This document shows positions 29,201 through 37,722 of a stretch of DNA of 54,260 nucleotides, in pieces. A program made the position numbers and the translations under genes. Positions within the stretch are counted from its first letter, which is position 1. Each line of letters starts with the position of its first letter. Under the pieces are notes generated by a model. It worked only from the letters and a program-made list of their open reading frames with translations. It was not told the origin of the DNA and did not search any database. This stretch comes from Acinetobacter baumannii (lineage in GTDB: Bacteria; Pseudomonadota; Gammaproteobacteria; Pseudomonadales; Moraxellaceae): NCBI RefSeq assembly GCF_016508585.1, contig NZ_JADVOP010000029.1, positions 1 to 54,260 on the forward strand, in the 5' to 3' direction.

Positions 29201-29485
29201 ATGCAATTCCAACATATCGATAATCAACAAAAGGGTGAGTTTTTCTTAGATAATTCACAGGGACAACGTATTGCTGAAATCAGCTATGTCTGGAGTGGTA
29301 AGCAGCAGATTATTGCAAATCACACTTGGGTTGATGATTCTTTACGCGGTCAGGGCGTGGCACGTCTTTTATTAGATACTTTGGTCAGATTTGCACGTGA
29401 AAAACAGTTAAAGATTGTGCCAACATGCTCATATGTAGATGTGATGTTTAAACGTGAAAAAAGCTTTGCGGATGTCAAAGCATAG
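29201..29485 (+). CDS. Minimal GNAT-type N-acetyltransferase (COG2388), copy 2
   Basis: 94 aa, aligned end to end with the gene just upstream: QQKGEFFLDNSQGQRIAEISYVWSG, then NHTWVDDSLRGQGVARLLLDTLVRFAREKQLKIVPTCSYV. The acetyl-CoA loop is RGQGVAR. The two copies share roughly half of their residues by eye, so they are an old tandem duplication rather than a recent one. Probably cotranscribed with copy 1. Confidence 0.85.
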   Translation: MQFQHIDNQQKGEFFLDNSQGQRIAEISYVWSGKQQIIANHTWVDDSLRGQGVARLLLDTLVRFAREKQLKIVPTCSYVDVMFKREKSFADVKA

Positions 29486-29545
29486 ATAGATATATTTAAT
29501 GTCCTCCATGGGTTGGATTGTTAAAATTGAGTTAGATACTTCAAC

Positions 29546-29920
29546 ATGTTAAAAAAAATTCTGATCGCTTCATTATTATTGATCAGCCCTATACTGAGTT
29601 ATGCAGCAAGCTGTTTTGAATTAAACTTACGCGCTTATCAAAAAGAGCAGGAGATCAACCCGCGCTGGCAATTAGTGGCTCAATCGAAACATCGTATTTA
29701 TTTTTATTCAGCACCTAAAAATTTTTGTAAAATGAACGATACCTTCGTCATTCAAAATGATAATGTTACAGCATATTCAGTCTACAAAGATCATGCAAAG
29801 CAAGCGTGGGTTTATGTGGTGTTTAATGATCCAAACCAACATATAGAAGATGATTTGGTTGAAGGTTGGGTCAAACTTAAAGATTTTAAATCTTTAGAGA
29901 AAACAGCAACAACAGACTAA
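29546..29920 (+). CDS. Uncharacterised exported protein
   Basis: A 124-aa precursor with a clear signal peptide (MLKKILIASLLLISPILSYAA, cleavage near residue 20-21). The mature protein has two cysteines (ASCFEL and NFCKMN) that may form a disulfide, and segments RIYFYSAP and VTAYSVYKDHAKQAWVYVVF that alternate as beta strands, ending in VEGWVKLKDFKSL. The WVKLKDF ending resembles SH3-like secreted domains, but I cannot name a family. It lies 60 bases after the second acetyltransferase, before a strong terminator. Confidence 0.7.
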   Translation: MLKKILIASLLLISPILSYAASCFELNLRAYQKEQEINPRWQLVAQSKHRIYFYSAPKNFCKMNDTFVIQNDNVTAYSVYKDHAKQAWVYVVFNDPNQHIEDDLVEGWVKLKDFKSLEKTATTD

Positions 29921-29923
29921 ATG

Positions 29924-29948
29924 AAAAAACCACATTGTGTGGTTTTTT
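29924..29948. terminator. Bidirectional terminator between the exported-protein gene and mpl
   Basis: Stem AAAAAACCACA / TGTGGTTTTTT with a 3-nt loop gives a T-run on both strands and serves both converging genes. Confidence 0.88.
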
Positions 29949-29962
29949 CATTTCAAGAAGGC

Positions 29963-31330
29963 TTATTTTGCTTTTAACGCAGCAATTAATTTTTGATGTA
30001 ATCCACCAAAACCACCGTTCGACATGATCACCACGGCATCACCCTCGCCTGCTTCAGTGCGAATGGTATTGATAATCTCATCCAATGTACGCGCCACAAC
30101 CGCTTGATTTGTGGCTGCGTCAATCACAGGCTGTAAATCCCAGTCCAAGCCCTCTGGTTGGTACCAAATAACTTCATCTGCCAAACGTGCAGAATGTGCC
30201 AAACCATCTTTATGGCTGCCCATACGCATGGTATTGGAACGTGGTTCAATCACTGCCCATAGTTTACGCTCGCCCAAGCGTTTGCGTGCACCTTCTAAGG
30301 TCGTATCAATGGCTGTTGGGTGATGGGCAAAATCATCGTATACCTCAATACCTTTTACAGTATCGAGCAATTCCATTCGTCGTTTCACTCCACCAAAATT
30401 TGACAAGGCTTCACAAGCTGTTGCAATGTCTACACCTACATGCTCCGCAGCCGCAATGGTGGCTAAGGCATTGGCAACACTATGCTGTCCTGTCATATTC
30501 CATTTAACTTCGCCTTTGACCACGCCGTGTTGAAGGACTTTAAAATGTGAACCATCCGCAGAGAGTTGTTCAGCATAGACTTCAGCACTATCGTTGACGT
30601 CCAAGGAAGTCCGCACCACAGGTGTCCAGCAACCCATTTGCAAAACTTCGTCAATATTGGTTTCAGTGATCGGTGCAATAATACGCCCTTCACCTGGAAT
30701 GGTTCTTACTAAATGATGGAATTGTTTTTGAATCGCAGCCAGGTCATCGAAAATATCGGCATGGTCAAATTCAAGATTATTTAAAACCGCAGTTTTGGGA
30801 TGATAGTGTACGAATTTAGAGCGTTTATCGAAGAACGCGGAATCGTATTCATCGGCTTCGACGCAGAAGTATTTTCCACCGCCTAAACGTGCACTTTCAC
30901 TAAAACCTAAAGGCACGCCACCAATTAAAAAGCCTGGATTTAATCCTGCTTGATCCAGTACCCATGCCAACATGGTTGTGGTTGTGGTTTTACCATGTGT
31001 ACCTGCAACGCCTAACACATGTTTACCCTGTAATACATGGTCAGCAAGGAATTGTGGTCCTGAAATATATGCCAAACCTTCATTCAGCATATATTCGACA
31101 GCATCAATACCGCGTTTCATGGCATTTCCTACAATCACAAGGTCGGGATGTGGCTGTAAATGGCTACGGTCATAGCCTTGCATTAAGGTGATTCCTGCAT
31201 TTTCAAGCTGAGTAGACATCGGCGGATAAACATTTGCATCTGAACCCGTAACCTTATGACCTAAATCACGTGCCAATAACGCCAATGAGCCCATAAAGGT
31301 GCCGCAAATACCCAAAATATGCAGATGCAT
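29963..31330 (-). CDS. mpl: UDP-N-acetylmuramate:L-alanyl-gamma-D-glutamyl-meso-diaminopimelate ligase
   Basis: Cell wall recycling ligase that joins recovered tripeptide to UDP-MurNAc. Its 455 aa follow the Mur ligase plan: N-terminal HILGICGTFMGSLALLARDLGHKVTGSD, where GICGTFMG identifies Mpl rather than MurC. The ATP loop GVAGTHGKTTTT is at ~residue 112, followed by EADEYDSAFFDKRSKF and NLEFDHADIF, with the C-terminal domain including YDDFAHHPTAI. Monocistronic; its start lies 224 bases from the divergent small membrane protein gene. Confidence 0.96.
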   Translation of the reverse strand: MHLHILGICGTFMGSLALLARDLGHKVTGSDANVYPPMSTQLENAGITLMQGYDRSHLQPHPDLVIVGNAMKRGIDAVEYMLNEGLAYISGPQFLADHVLQGKHVLGVAGTHGKTTTTTMLAWVLDQAGLNPGFLIGGVPLGFSESARLGGGKYFCVEADEYDSAFFDKRSKFVHYHPKTAVLNNLEFDHADIFDDLAAIQKQFHHLVRTIPGEGRIIAPITETNIDEVLQMGCWTPVVRTSLDVNDSAEVYAEQLSADGSHFKVLQHGVVKGEVKWNMTGQHSVANALATIAAAEHVGVDIATACEALSNFGGVKRRMELLDTVKGIEVYDDFAHHPTAIDTTLEGARKRLGERKLWAVIEPRSNTMRMGSHKDGLAHSARLADEVIWYQPEGLDWDLQPVIDAATNQAVVARTLDEIINTIRTEAGEGDAVVIMSNGGFGGLHQKLIAALKAK

Positions 31331-31554
31331 TCGTTTTAACTCCAGTGCTTTTATAGACCCATCACTTTGTAGTTGTGGTGTAGCCGATTCATTTGATTTG
31401 AAAGCAACGATAGCAAGGGTTAAAGCGAAAAGATAGTTTTTCTTGTTACGATTTTAAAGATGTTTTTTTATTGAAAATAATGAGCCTTCAATGAGTATTT
31501 TAATTTTTTTATCAATGCTAATATTGATTGAACATTCTAAATTATCCATAAAAA

Positions 31555-31941
31555 ATGGACATACATGATTTTATTTTTCTATTAGTTAAAAATATCGCTT
31601 ATTTTATTTTTTGGCTTATTATTTCTGCATTGATAGCAGGTATTGCAAAAATAATATCCCTGCCTTTAATCATCGTAGCTATAATTTTAATCTTGTTCCA
31701 ATATTTTGCGATCATTTGGATGGGATATCTCAACACAAAAGACTCAAAAGATCATAAATTAAAAAATGGACTAATTTTTCATGTTATTTGGGTTGTTCTA
31801 GTAGGCATATTGAGCTCATTTTATGATGACCAATCGTTATGGGAACAGTTATTGGATACGCTGTTGTTGTTTGGTTCTTTGGAAATAGGCTCGCTCATTT
31901 ATTATTTCAAAAAACGTAAAAAAGTCGCTTCAGCAGTTTAA
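31555..31941 (+). CDS. Uncharacterised small membrane protein
   Basis: 128 aa with about four hydrophobic segments: IAYFIFWLIISALIAGIAKIIS, LIIVAIILILFQYFAIIWMGY, FHVIWVVLVGILSSF and LLLFGSLEIGSLIYYF, with a lysine-rich C-terminus (KKRKKVASAV). There is no recognisable family and no strong ribosome binding site before ATG 31555. AT content is higher than in the neighbouring mpl and purE, so recent gain is possible. It lies 54 bases upstream of the DUF486 gene and may be cotranscribed. Confidence 0.6.
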   Translation: MDIHDFIFLLVKNIAYFIFWLIISALIAGIAKIISLPLIIVAIILILFQYFAIIWMGYLNTKDSKDHKLKNGLIFHVIWVVLVGILSSFYDDQSLWEQLLDTLLLFGSLEIGSLIYYFKKRKKVASAV

Positions 31942-31995
31942 TGTTCAGACATTGAATGGTCCAAAATATATCTTGATAATTTAATTGGTATCAAT

Positions 31996-32340
31996 ATGGC
32001 TTTATCACTTCCCTTCTTATTGCTGATTATTTCCAATTGTTTTATGACCTTGGCGTGGTATGGTCATTTAAAGTTCCTCCATGAAGCACCTTTATGGCAA
32101 GCCATCTTATTGGGTTGGGGCATCGCATTACTTGAATACAGTTTTATGATTCCTGCAACTCGTCTTCTGGCTCAACATGGTTGGTCACTGGGACAAATGA
32201 AAATTACCCAAGAAGTCGTCACACTCCTCGTTTTTGTTCCATTTATGATTTTTTTATTTAAACAGCCTTTTAAATTGGACTATCTCTGGGCAGGACTATG
32301 TCTGTTGGGATGTGTATTCTTTGTCTTTAGAAGTCAGTAA
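31996..32340 (+). CDS. DMT-type DUF486 membrane protein
   Basis: 114 aa with four helices in the style of small multidrug/DMT transporters. ISNCFMTLAWYGHLKFLH, LGWGIALLEYSFMIPATR and LGQMKITQEVVTLLVFVPFMIFLFKQPF are the typical DUF486 text. Members resemble half-size transporters that would dimerise, and the cargo is unknown. The gap to purE is 295 bases and holds purE's likely promoter. Confidence 0.85.
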   Translation: MALSLPFLLLIISNCFMTLAWYGHLKFLHEAPLWQAILLGWGIALLEYSFMIPATRLLAQHGWSLGQMKITQEVVTLLVFVPFMIFLFKQPFKLDYLWAGLCLLGCVFFVFRSQ

Positions 32341-32551
32341 AATCAAATCAAAAAATCAAAAGTAGTGGTGATTCGATCAAAGAATTCATCATTATTTTTT
32401 TAATCAGACAAGTGAACTGTCATATTTGATTGTTGTGCTGTTTAGGGGTTCAAGTCCGATATCGCACTTAAATCCAAGCTGTTAGGATGCTTAAATTAAA
32501 AAAATATTGCCTACGACGTCTGTTAAATTTTCGTGAGATGAAAAATCAGTC

Positions 32552-32557
32552 TATAAT
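32552..32557 (+). promoter_or_regulatory. -10 element of the probable purEK promoter
   Basis: Perfect TATAAT about 79 bases before the purE ATG. No good -35 is visible at 16-18 bases, so an activator or extended contact may be needed. No purine operator was recognised. Confidence 0.45.
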
Positions 32558-32635
32558 AGCGAGCTTCTTGATATTCATTTAAAGACTGGTCACCAGTATT
32601 TAAACTTCCTTACATTCGTTTACGGAATATATGCA

Positions 32636-33148
32636 ATGAATGCGGCCGCTGTACAAGACGCTCCTCTAGTTGGAATTATCATGGGTTCTCAATCAGATTG
32701 GGCAACTCTCGAAAACACTGCCAATATGCTCAAACAGCTTGGTGTTCCTTTTGAAGCCGAAGTTGTTTCTGCGCACCGTACGCCAGACCGCTTATTTGAA
32801 TATGCTGAGACAGCACGTGAACGCGGTATTCAAGTGATTATTGCGGGTGCAGGCGGTGCTGCACATTTACCAGGTATGTGTGCAGCCAAAACAGATCTGC
32901 CTGTACTGGGTGTGCCCGTGAAATCTTCGATTTTAAACGGTGTAGATTCATTGCTGTCTATTGTACAAATGCCTGCTGGGATTGCCGTAGGTACGCTGGC
33001 GATTGGTCCTGCTGGTGCAACCAATGCCGCAATTATGGCAGCGCAGATTCTAGGTTTAACACGTCCAGAAATTGCAAAAAATGTTGCAGATTTCCGTGCG
33101 GCACAAACTGATAAAGTGGCTAGCAAAAACATTCCGGGTCAAGCTTAA
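32636..33148 (+). CDS. purE: N5-carboxyaminoimidazole ribonucleotide mutase
   Basis: Purine biosynthesis enzyme that moves the carboxyl group of N5-CAIR to form CAIR. Its 170 aa contain [30 protein letters not shown] and [27 protein letters not shown], the class I PurE active-site loops ([14 protein letters not shown]). The next gene, 15 bases on, is purK, which makes its substrate. The initial ATG is one of two close ones (32631 is out of frame). Confidence 0.97.
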   Translation: MNAAAVQDAPLVGIIMGSQSDWATLENTANMLKQLGVPFEAEVVSAHRTPDRLFEYAETARERGIQVIIAGAGGAAHLPGMCAAKTDLPVLGVPVKSSILNGVDSLLSIVQMPAGIAVGTLAIGPAGATNAAIMAAQILGLTRPEIAKNVADFRAAQTDKVASKNIPGQA

Positions 33149-33163
33149 AACGGGACACAGGTT

Positions 33164-34285
33164 ATGAATAAAACCATCGGTATTTTTGGTGGTGGTCAAC
33201 TCGGCCGTATGATGGCGCAAGCCGCGCTACCGTTAAATATTCAATGTACTTTTCTTGAAGCCAATACAGATTGCCCATCAGCGGTATTGGGGCGAGTTTT
33301 TTCATCAAAAGCTGAAAATGGCTTGCAGGACTTTATTGCAAGTGCTGAGGTATTTAGTCTTGAGTTTGAGAATACGCCTTTGATCGATGTGGATGTATTG
33401 ACCAAACAAAAAGACTTGCATCCACCACGTCAAGCTTTAGCCATTGCTCAACATCGTCTTTCAGAAAAAGCGTTATTTGATGAGTTAGAGATTCCCGTTG
33501 CGCCGTATAAAGCGGTAGATTCTCTGGATAGCCTCAAACTTGCAGTGGCTGAATTAGGGCTTCCGATCGTCTTGAAAACGGCGACAGGCGGTTATGATGG
33601 CAAAGGACAGTTTGTATTACGCTCAGAAGATCAAATCAACCAAGCTTGGACGGAGCTTGGTCCAGCAGGTTGTTTAATTGCTGAAAGCTTTGTCACTTTC
33701 TCTCGTGAAGTTTCAATTATCGCAGTACGCGGTATTGATGGAGATGTAAAAACATGGCCATTGGCTGAAAATCATCATCACAATGGCATTCTTTCACATT
33801 CGATCGTCCCTGCGCCAAATAGTTCAGATTTACAACCTGTTGCACAAGATTATATCACTCGCCTTTTGAATCATTTGAATTATGTGGGTGTTTTGACTTT
33901 GGAGCTGTTTGTCACTGAAAAAGGCCTGTACGCCAATGAGATGGCACCACGTGTGCACAACTCTGGGCATTGGTCGATTGAAGGTGCAGTATGCTCGCAA
34001 TTTGAAAATCATATTCGAGCTGTTGCAGGTTTGCCATTAGGCTCAACAGAAGTTGTACGTCCAACGGTGATGGTCAATATCATAGGTCGATATCCACCCT
34101 TGGAAGAGGTTTTGGCACTAGAAGGTGCTCATGTGCATCTTTATAACAAGTCTGAGCGTGAAGGTCGTAAAATTGGACATATCACGTTGATGCCAAATGA
34201 TTCTGCTGAATTAACGACACTATGCCGTCAGTTAGCAAAAATTCTACCAAACCCGCTGTCTTTAACTGAAGACATGAGCATCTAA
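33164..34285 (+). CDS. purK: 5-(carboxyamino)imidazole ribonucleotide synthase
   Basis: ATP-grasp enzyme that carboxylates AIR using bicarbonate, giving the substrate of PurE. 373 aa: N-terminal GIFGGGQLGRMMAQAA, nucleotide loop TATGGYDGKGQFVL (~140-153), EVSIIAVRG, and LYANEMAPRVHNSGHWSIEGA with catalytic EMAPRxHNSGH. It forms a two-gene operon with purE that ends at a terminator 18 bases on. Confidence 0.97.
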   Translation: MNKTIGIFGGGQLGRMMAQAALPLNIQCTFLEANTDCPSAVLGRVFSSKAENGLQDFIASAEVFSLEFENTPLIDVDVLTKQKDLHPPRQALAIAQHRLSEKALFDELEIPVAPYKAVDSLDSLKLAVAELGLPIVLKTATGGYDGKGQFVLRSEDQINQAWTELGPAGCLIAESFVTFSREVSIIAVRGIDGDVKTWPLAENHHHNGILSHSIVPAPNSSDLQPVAQDYITRLLNHLNYVGVLTLELFVTEKGLYANEMAPRVHNSGHWSIEGAVCSQFENHIRAVAGLPLGSTEVVRPTVMVNIIGRYPPLEEVLALEGAHVHLYNKSEREGRKIGHITLMPNDSAELTTLCRQLAKILPNPLSLTEDMSI

Positions 34286-34302
34286 GTTTCGTACTGGATA
34301 TA

Positions 34303-34333
34303 GAAAAGCAGTCAAAGTATTGGCTGCTTTTTT
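34303..34333 (+). terminator. Intrinsic terminator after purK
   Basis: Stem AAAAGCAGTC / GGCTGCTTTT with one G-T pair, 8-nt loop, T-run. Confidence 0.8.
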
Positions 34334-34520
34334 GTTTGACGATGTTTTGTATGATGACATTGCCTTTATTTGTTGGATATTCTGCTTTCAATTCAGATCG
34401 AAAAACTGTGTATAAAAACAATAAGTGAGTTAAAAAAAGCATTTTTAATCTTATAAAAAAAGGATATTTTTTGAATTCAAAGCAATTTATTATTCCATAC
34501 GCAATAGTATTATTCAGGAT

Positions 34521-34877
34521 TTATCCACAGAAAAAGTCGAAGACATGCTGTTAAATAATTTTGAATTTAAAACTTTAAATTTAAAGTTTATGGGAATTTG
34601 AATTTAAGACAAACCATGTGGATAAATTGTTTGGCTAGATTTGAGAAATATATTGTGGATAAAAAAATAGAATCATTTGAATTCAAAAAATGCGGTTTGG
34701 TTTAAATCCATAAAATGAATTTAAACAGCACGATGTGGATAACTTTATTTAAATTCAAAATTGGAGAATTTAAAATGGGAAAATGAATTCAAAATTTACG
34801 TTTTTACATCTGTCATTTTATTCACAGGCTGTTATGGTATTCAGATAATTTAAATTTAAAACTATTTTTGTGGATAT
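34521..34877. repeat. Cluster of DnaA boxes upstream of the lytic transglycosylase gene
   Basis: Perfect boxes are TTATCCACA 34521-34529 and TGTGGATAA at 34617-34625, 34654-34662 and 34734-34742. One-mismatch boxes are at 34818-34826 (TTATTCACA) and 34869-34877 (TGTGGATAT). Between them lie A/T palindromes such as TTTAAATTTAAA, TTTAAATTCAAA and GAATTCAAA of the same type as in oriC. The last box touches the start codon of the downstream gene. Confidence 0.85.
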
Positions 34878-34878
34878 T

Positions 34879-36168
34879 ATGCGCCATTTAACTTTGATTT
34901 GTGGATCTGTTTTATTCGCGGCATCACATGCCAATGCTGAATTGATTATGAATGGTCAGACGGTGTCTAGCTCACCAGTGACAACAACTCAGAATACCGA
35001 CTATACGCCTAATTCTAATTTTCAAAGCTGTATTGCAAATTTACGTTCACAAGCCGTGAGCTCTGGTGTAAGTGGTTCAACCTATGATCGTTATACACAA
35101 AATTTAACGCCTGATTATTCCGTCATCAGTAAATTAGACTATCAGCCTGAGTTTTCTACTCCGATTTGGGATTATCTTTCAGGTTTAGTCGATGAAGAAC
35201 GTGTTGAAAAAGGACGTCAGATGCTGAGTCAGCATCGAGATGTTCTTAATCGTGTTGCGGCTGCTTATGGCGTTCCCGCAGAAACAGTAGTAGCTGTCTG
35301 GGGTGTGGAAAGTAATTTTGGAGATATTTCTGGGAAATATCCATTATTGCAAGCCTTAGGAACATTGAGTTGTGAAGGGCGTCGACAAAGCTATTTTAGA
35401 GGCGAGTTCTTTGCCACGATGCGTATTTTACAACGTGGAGATTTACGTGAAGATCAACTGAAAGGTTCATGGGCCGGTGCATTCGGTCATACTCAATTCA
35501 TGCCTTCAACCTATGAAGAGTTGGCTGTGGATTTTGATGGTGATGGACGTCGTGATCTGGTTTCAAGTACTTCTGATGCCTTAGCTTCAACAGCTAATTT
35601 TTTGAAAAAACGTGGATGGCAAACTGGCATGCCTTGGGGCTTTGAGGTAAAAATTCCTGCGGGCGCATCGGTATCCGGGGAAAGTCGTCGCAATAAAAAA
35701 TCACTCAGTTCTTGGGTCAATCGTGGTTTTATCCGTGTCGACGGTACACCGATCATTCAAGGAAATTTGTCTGAAGGCTCTCAAGCAGGTTTAATGATGC
35801 CTGCGGGTGCAAATGGTCCTGCATTCTTGGTGTTTAAAAACTTTGATGCAATTTACTCCTATAATGCTGCTGAAAGTTATGCACTTGCAATTGCCCATTT
35901 ATCCGATCGTTTACAGGGTAAAGGCGGTTTTCAAACGGCTTGGCCAACAGAAGATGCTGGAACATCTCGTGCCGAACGCCGTGAAATTCAAAACTATTTA
36001 TTGAAGAAAGGCTATGCGATTGGAGATGCAGATGGTCTGATTGGCGATAAAACGCGCCAGGCCATTCAACAAGAACAGCTCAAATTGGGATTGAATCCAA
36101 CAGGTCGAGCTGGGCAGCAGATCTTAAAAGCGTTTAGAAACGAGGCTGCAAAGAGTATGATGCAGTAA
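34879..36168 (+). CDS. Lytic murein transglycosylase (MltB family) with peptidoglycan-binding domain
   Basis: A 429-aa exported enzyme that cuts glycan strands between MurNAc and GlcNAc to form 1,6-anhydro ends. The signal peptide ends near ASHANA (residue 20). The catalytic domain (~60-330) has VWGVESNFG with the catalytic glutamate, SWAGAFGHTQFMPSTYEELAVDFDGDGRRDL and YNAAESYALAIAHL. The C-terminus (~365-425) is a PG_binding_1 domain (IQNYLLKKGYAIGDADGLIGDKTRQAI). A GTG at 34870 would add three residues. No Shine-Dalgarno is visible; a DnaA-like box sits where it should be. Confidence 0.9.
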   Translation: MRHLTLICGSVLFAASHANAELIMNGQTVSSSPVTTTQNTDYTPNSNFQSCIANLRSQAVSSGVSGSTYDRYTQNLTPDYSVISKLDYQPEFSTPIWDYLSGLVDEERVEKGRQMLSQHRDVLNRVAAAYGVPAETVVAVWGVESNFGDISGKYPLLQALGTLSCEGRRQSYFRGEFFATMRILQRGDLREDQLKGSWAGAFGHTQFMPSTYEELAVDFDGDGRRDLVSSTSDALASTANFLKKRGWQTGMPWGFEVKIPAGASVSGESRRNKKSLSSWVNRGFIRVDGTPIIQGNLSEGSQAGLMMPAGANGPAFLVFKNFDAIYSYNAAESYALAIAHLSDRLQGKGGFQTAWPTEDAGTSRAERREIQNYLLKKGYAIGDADGLIGDKTRQAIQQEQLKLGLNPTGRAGQQILKAFRNEAAKSMMQ

Positions 36169-36200
36169 AAATATGGAATATTCAGGACAGCGAATATAAT

Positions 36201-36227
36201 AAAAAGGTCTGCAATAGCAGACTTTTT
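36201..36227. terminator. Bidirectional terminator after the MltB-family gene
   Basis: Stem AAAAAGGTCTGC / GCAGACTTTTT with a 4-nt loop lies between two converging genes and gives T-runs on both strands. Confidence 0.85.
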
Positions 36228-36239
36228 CCTTTACTGAAT

Positions 36240-36623
36240 TTATTCAATCGCAGATTGATCGATTTTCACAGCTTCCAACACATCTAAAATCACGGCAGTA
36301 ACGTCCTGAGTGAGATCTCGATCATTAAAAATTTCATGGGCTGTTATGGTCACATCTGTATCACTGGGCAATTGTTTCTGTTCTTCTTCAATCAAATGCT
36401 GGATTGGAAGTAAGGTTTGTTTGATTTCAAGATGCAAAATATCTGCAAACTCAACATTTTCATCTTCCAGTTCAATAATTTGCTCATTGAAGTAAGGCAA
36501 TAAAATGGAATGAAGATATGGCTGAAGTTCAGTGATGTCATAAATTTCAATATCACGAGTTTGCTCAATCGTGCTGATATGATCATTTACTTCTAAAATA
36601 ATATGATAATAGCTCACAGTCAT
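36240..36623 (-). CDS. Uncharacterised acidic protein
   Basis: 127 aa, strongly acidic (many Glu and Asp, for example IIELEDENVEFADILHLEIKQ), without signal peptide or membrane segment. Predicted alternation of strand and helix, no cysteine. I recognise no family. The start ATG 36623 has GGAG 5-9 bases upstream (GAGGAGATG... context), supporting a real gene. It follows the metzincin gene in the same direction after a gap of about 110 bases on its upstream side. Confidence 0.65.
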   Translation of the reverse strand: MTVSYYHIILEVNDHISTIEQTRDIEIYDITELQPYLHSILLPYFNEQIIELEDENVEFADILHLEIKQTLLPIQHLIEEEQKQLPSDTDVTITAHEIFNDRDLTQDVTAVILDVLEAVKIDQSAIE

Positions 36624-36735
36624 CTCCTCAATTCATTGCGTCATAACTTCACAATAACATGAATTTGAAAAAAATAATTTAAATACATAAGGAAATTATG
36701 GATTTAAATGCTGATAGTTCATCATTAAAAATTGC

Positions 36736-37656
36736 TTATCGTTGTCTTGAGTTTAGCATGGCTAAATCCGTCTGAGTTAATCTAAAATTTTTCAAATCTT
36801 GTTCTTTCATCATCGGATACATCAGTGCTTTAGGATCATTGTTATGTGCAAGTCCTAAAGTGTGCCCCAACTCATGTGCAATCGTTACTGTAAGGTCGGC
36901 ATCTGATTCAAATTCATAAATATTAATGCTTTTACCATCAAATACGCCTTTATCGAACTGGCGAGGCTGGAAACGTGTATTAAATTGATCAACGGATTGA
37001 TTATACTGATGATTCACTGAGTTAAGCTGTTCAATTTGACGGTTTAAGGTATCGACTTTTTGATTATAAATGTCTAATTGTTGCTTTAATTGATGCTGTT
37101 CAATAATCAGCTGATTTTTTTGTTGGTCTAATTCAAATCTTGCAGAAGCATTTAAATTTTGCCTGGATTGATTAAGCGCATTGATCAGTTGATTATATTG
37201 TTCAACTTTGCGTTGATAACTGTTTTTTTGAGAGTCTAGTTGTTGATTGGCTTGATTTAATTCAAGATGAAGTTGCTGAATTTTTTGCTTTTCATTTTGA
37301 GAATATTGCTGGGTATTTTCTAAAATACGTAAGGCTTGAGTTCTGGCACTGGACTCAGCCTGGCGCTCGTCATAAATCAGATTAATGGTCAGCTTTGCCT
37401 GATCGTCATAAACAAATAAGCTTTGTATGGTACCCAAGTGCCATATGTCCGCGGCTTTTTGTGATAAATTTTTTACCTGTGCTTTGCTGAGTTGGAAGCG
37501 GGGATCAACTTCGCCAATGCGATAACGTAAACGTGTATCTAAAGGATGCGTAATCCGGTCAATCGCTGAGTTATGATTGAGTTGCGGATACATCATGCGT
37601 TGAATCGAAAAATATGCCGTAAAAATAATGGTGCTGACAATAATCCAAAAACGCAT
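36736..37656 (-). CDS. Membrane-anchored metzincin-like zinc protease with coiled-coil insertion
   Basis: 306 aa. An N-terminal helix (residues 2-19) anchors or exports it. Residues ~40-95 resemble the start of a matrixin-like domain (RYRIGEVDPRFQLSKAQVKNLSQKAADIWH...LTINLIYDERQ). Residues ~105-215 are a glutamine/asparagine-rich coiled coil. The zinc site IAHELGHTLGLAH (HExxHxxGxxH, ~263-275) and a Met-turn ALMYPMM follow. All zinc ligands and the catalytic glutamate are present. The coiled coil thus interrupts the protease fold, which is unusual. No substrate suggested by neighbours. Confidence 0.82.
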   Translation of the reverse strand: MRFWIIVSTIIFTAYFSIQRMMYPQLNHNSAIDRITHPLDTRLRYRIGEVDPRFQLSKAQVKNLSQKAADIWHLGTIQSLFVYDDQAKLTINLIYDERQAESSARTQALRILENTQQYSQNEKQKIQQLHLELNQANQQLDSQKNSYQRKVEQYNQLINALNQSRQNLNASARFELDQQKNQLIIEQHQLKQQLDIYNQKVDTLNRQIEQLNSVNHQYNQSVDQFNTRFQPRQFDKGVFDGKSINIYEFESDADLTVTIAHELGHTLGLAHNNDPKALMYPMMKEQDLKNFRLTQTDLAMLNSRQR

Positions 37657-37722
37657 GTTTGATTGAAAAAATAATTTTTGTTATTGATAATTTATCTGAA
37701 AACTACACAATCGCAAAGACTG

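Noticed and set aside
32435..32475. tRNA-like text (GGGGTTCAAGTCC followed by GATATCGCAC)
   Set aside because: The T-arm stem does not pair and no D-arm, anticodon arm or matching acceptor strand is upstream; at most a remnant, probably chance.
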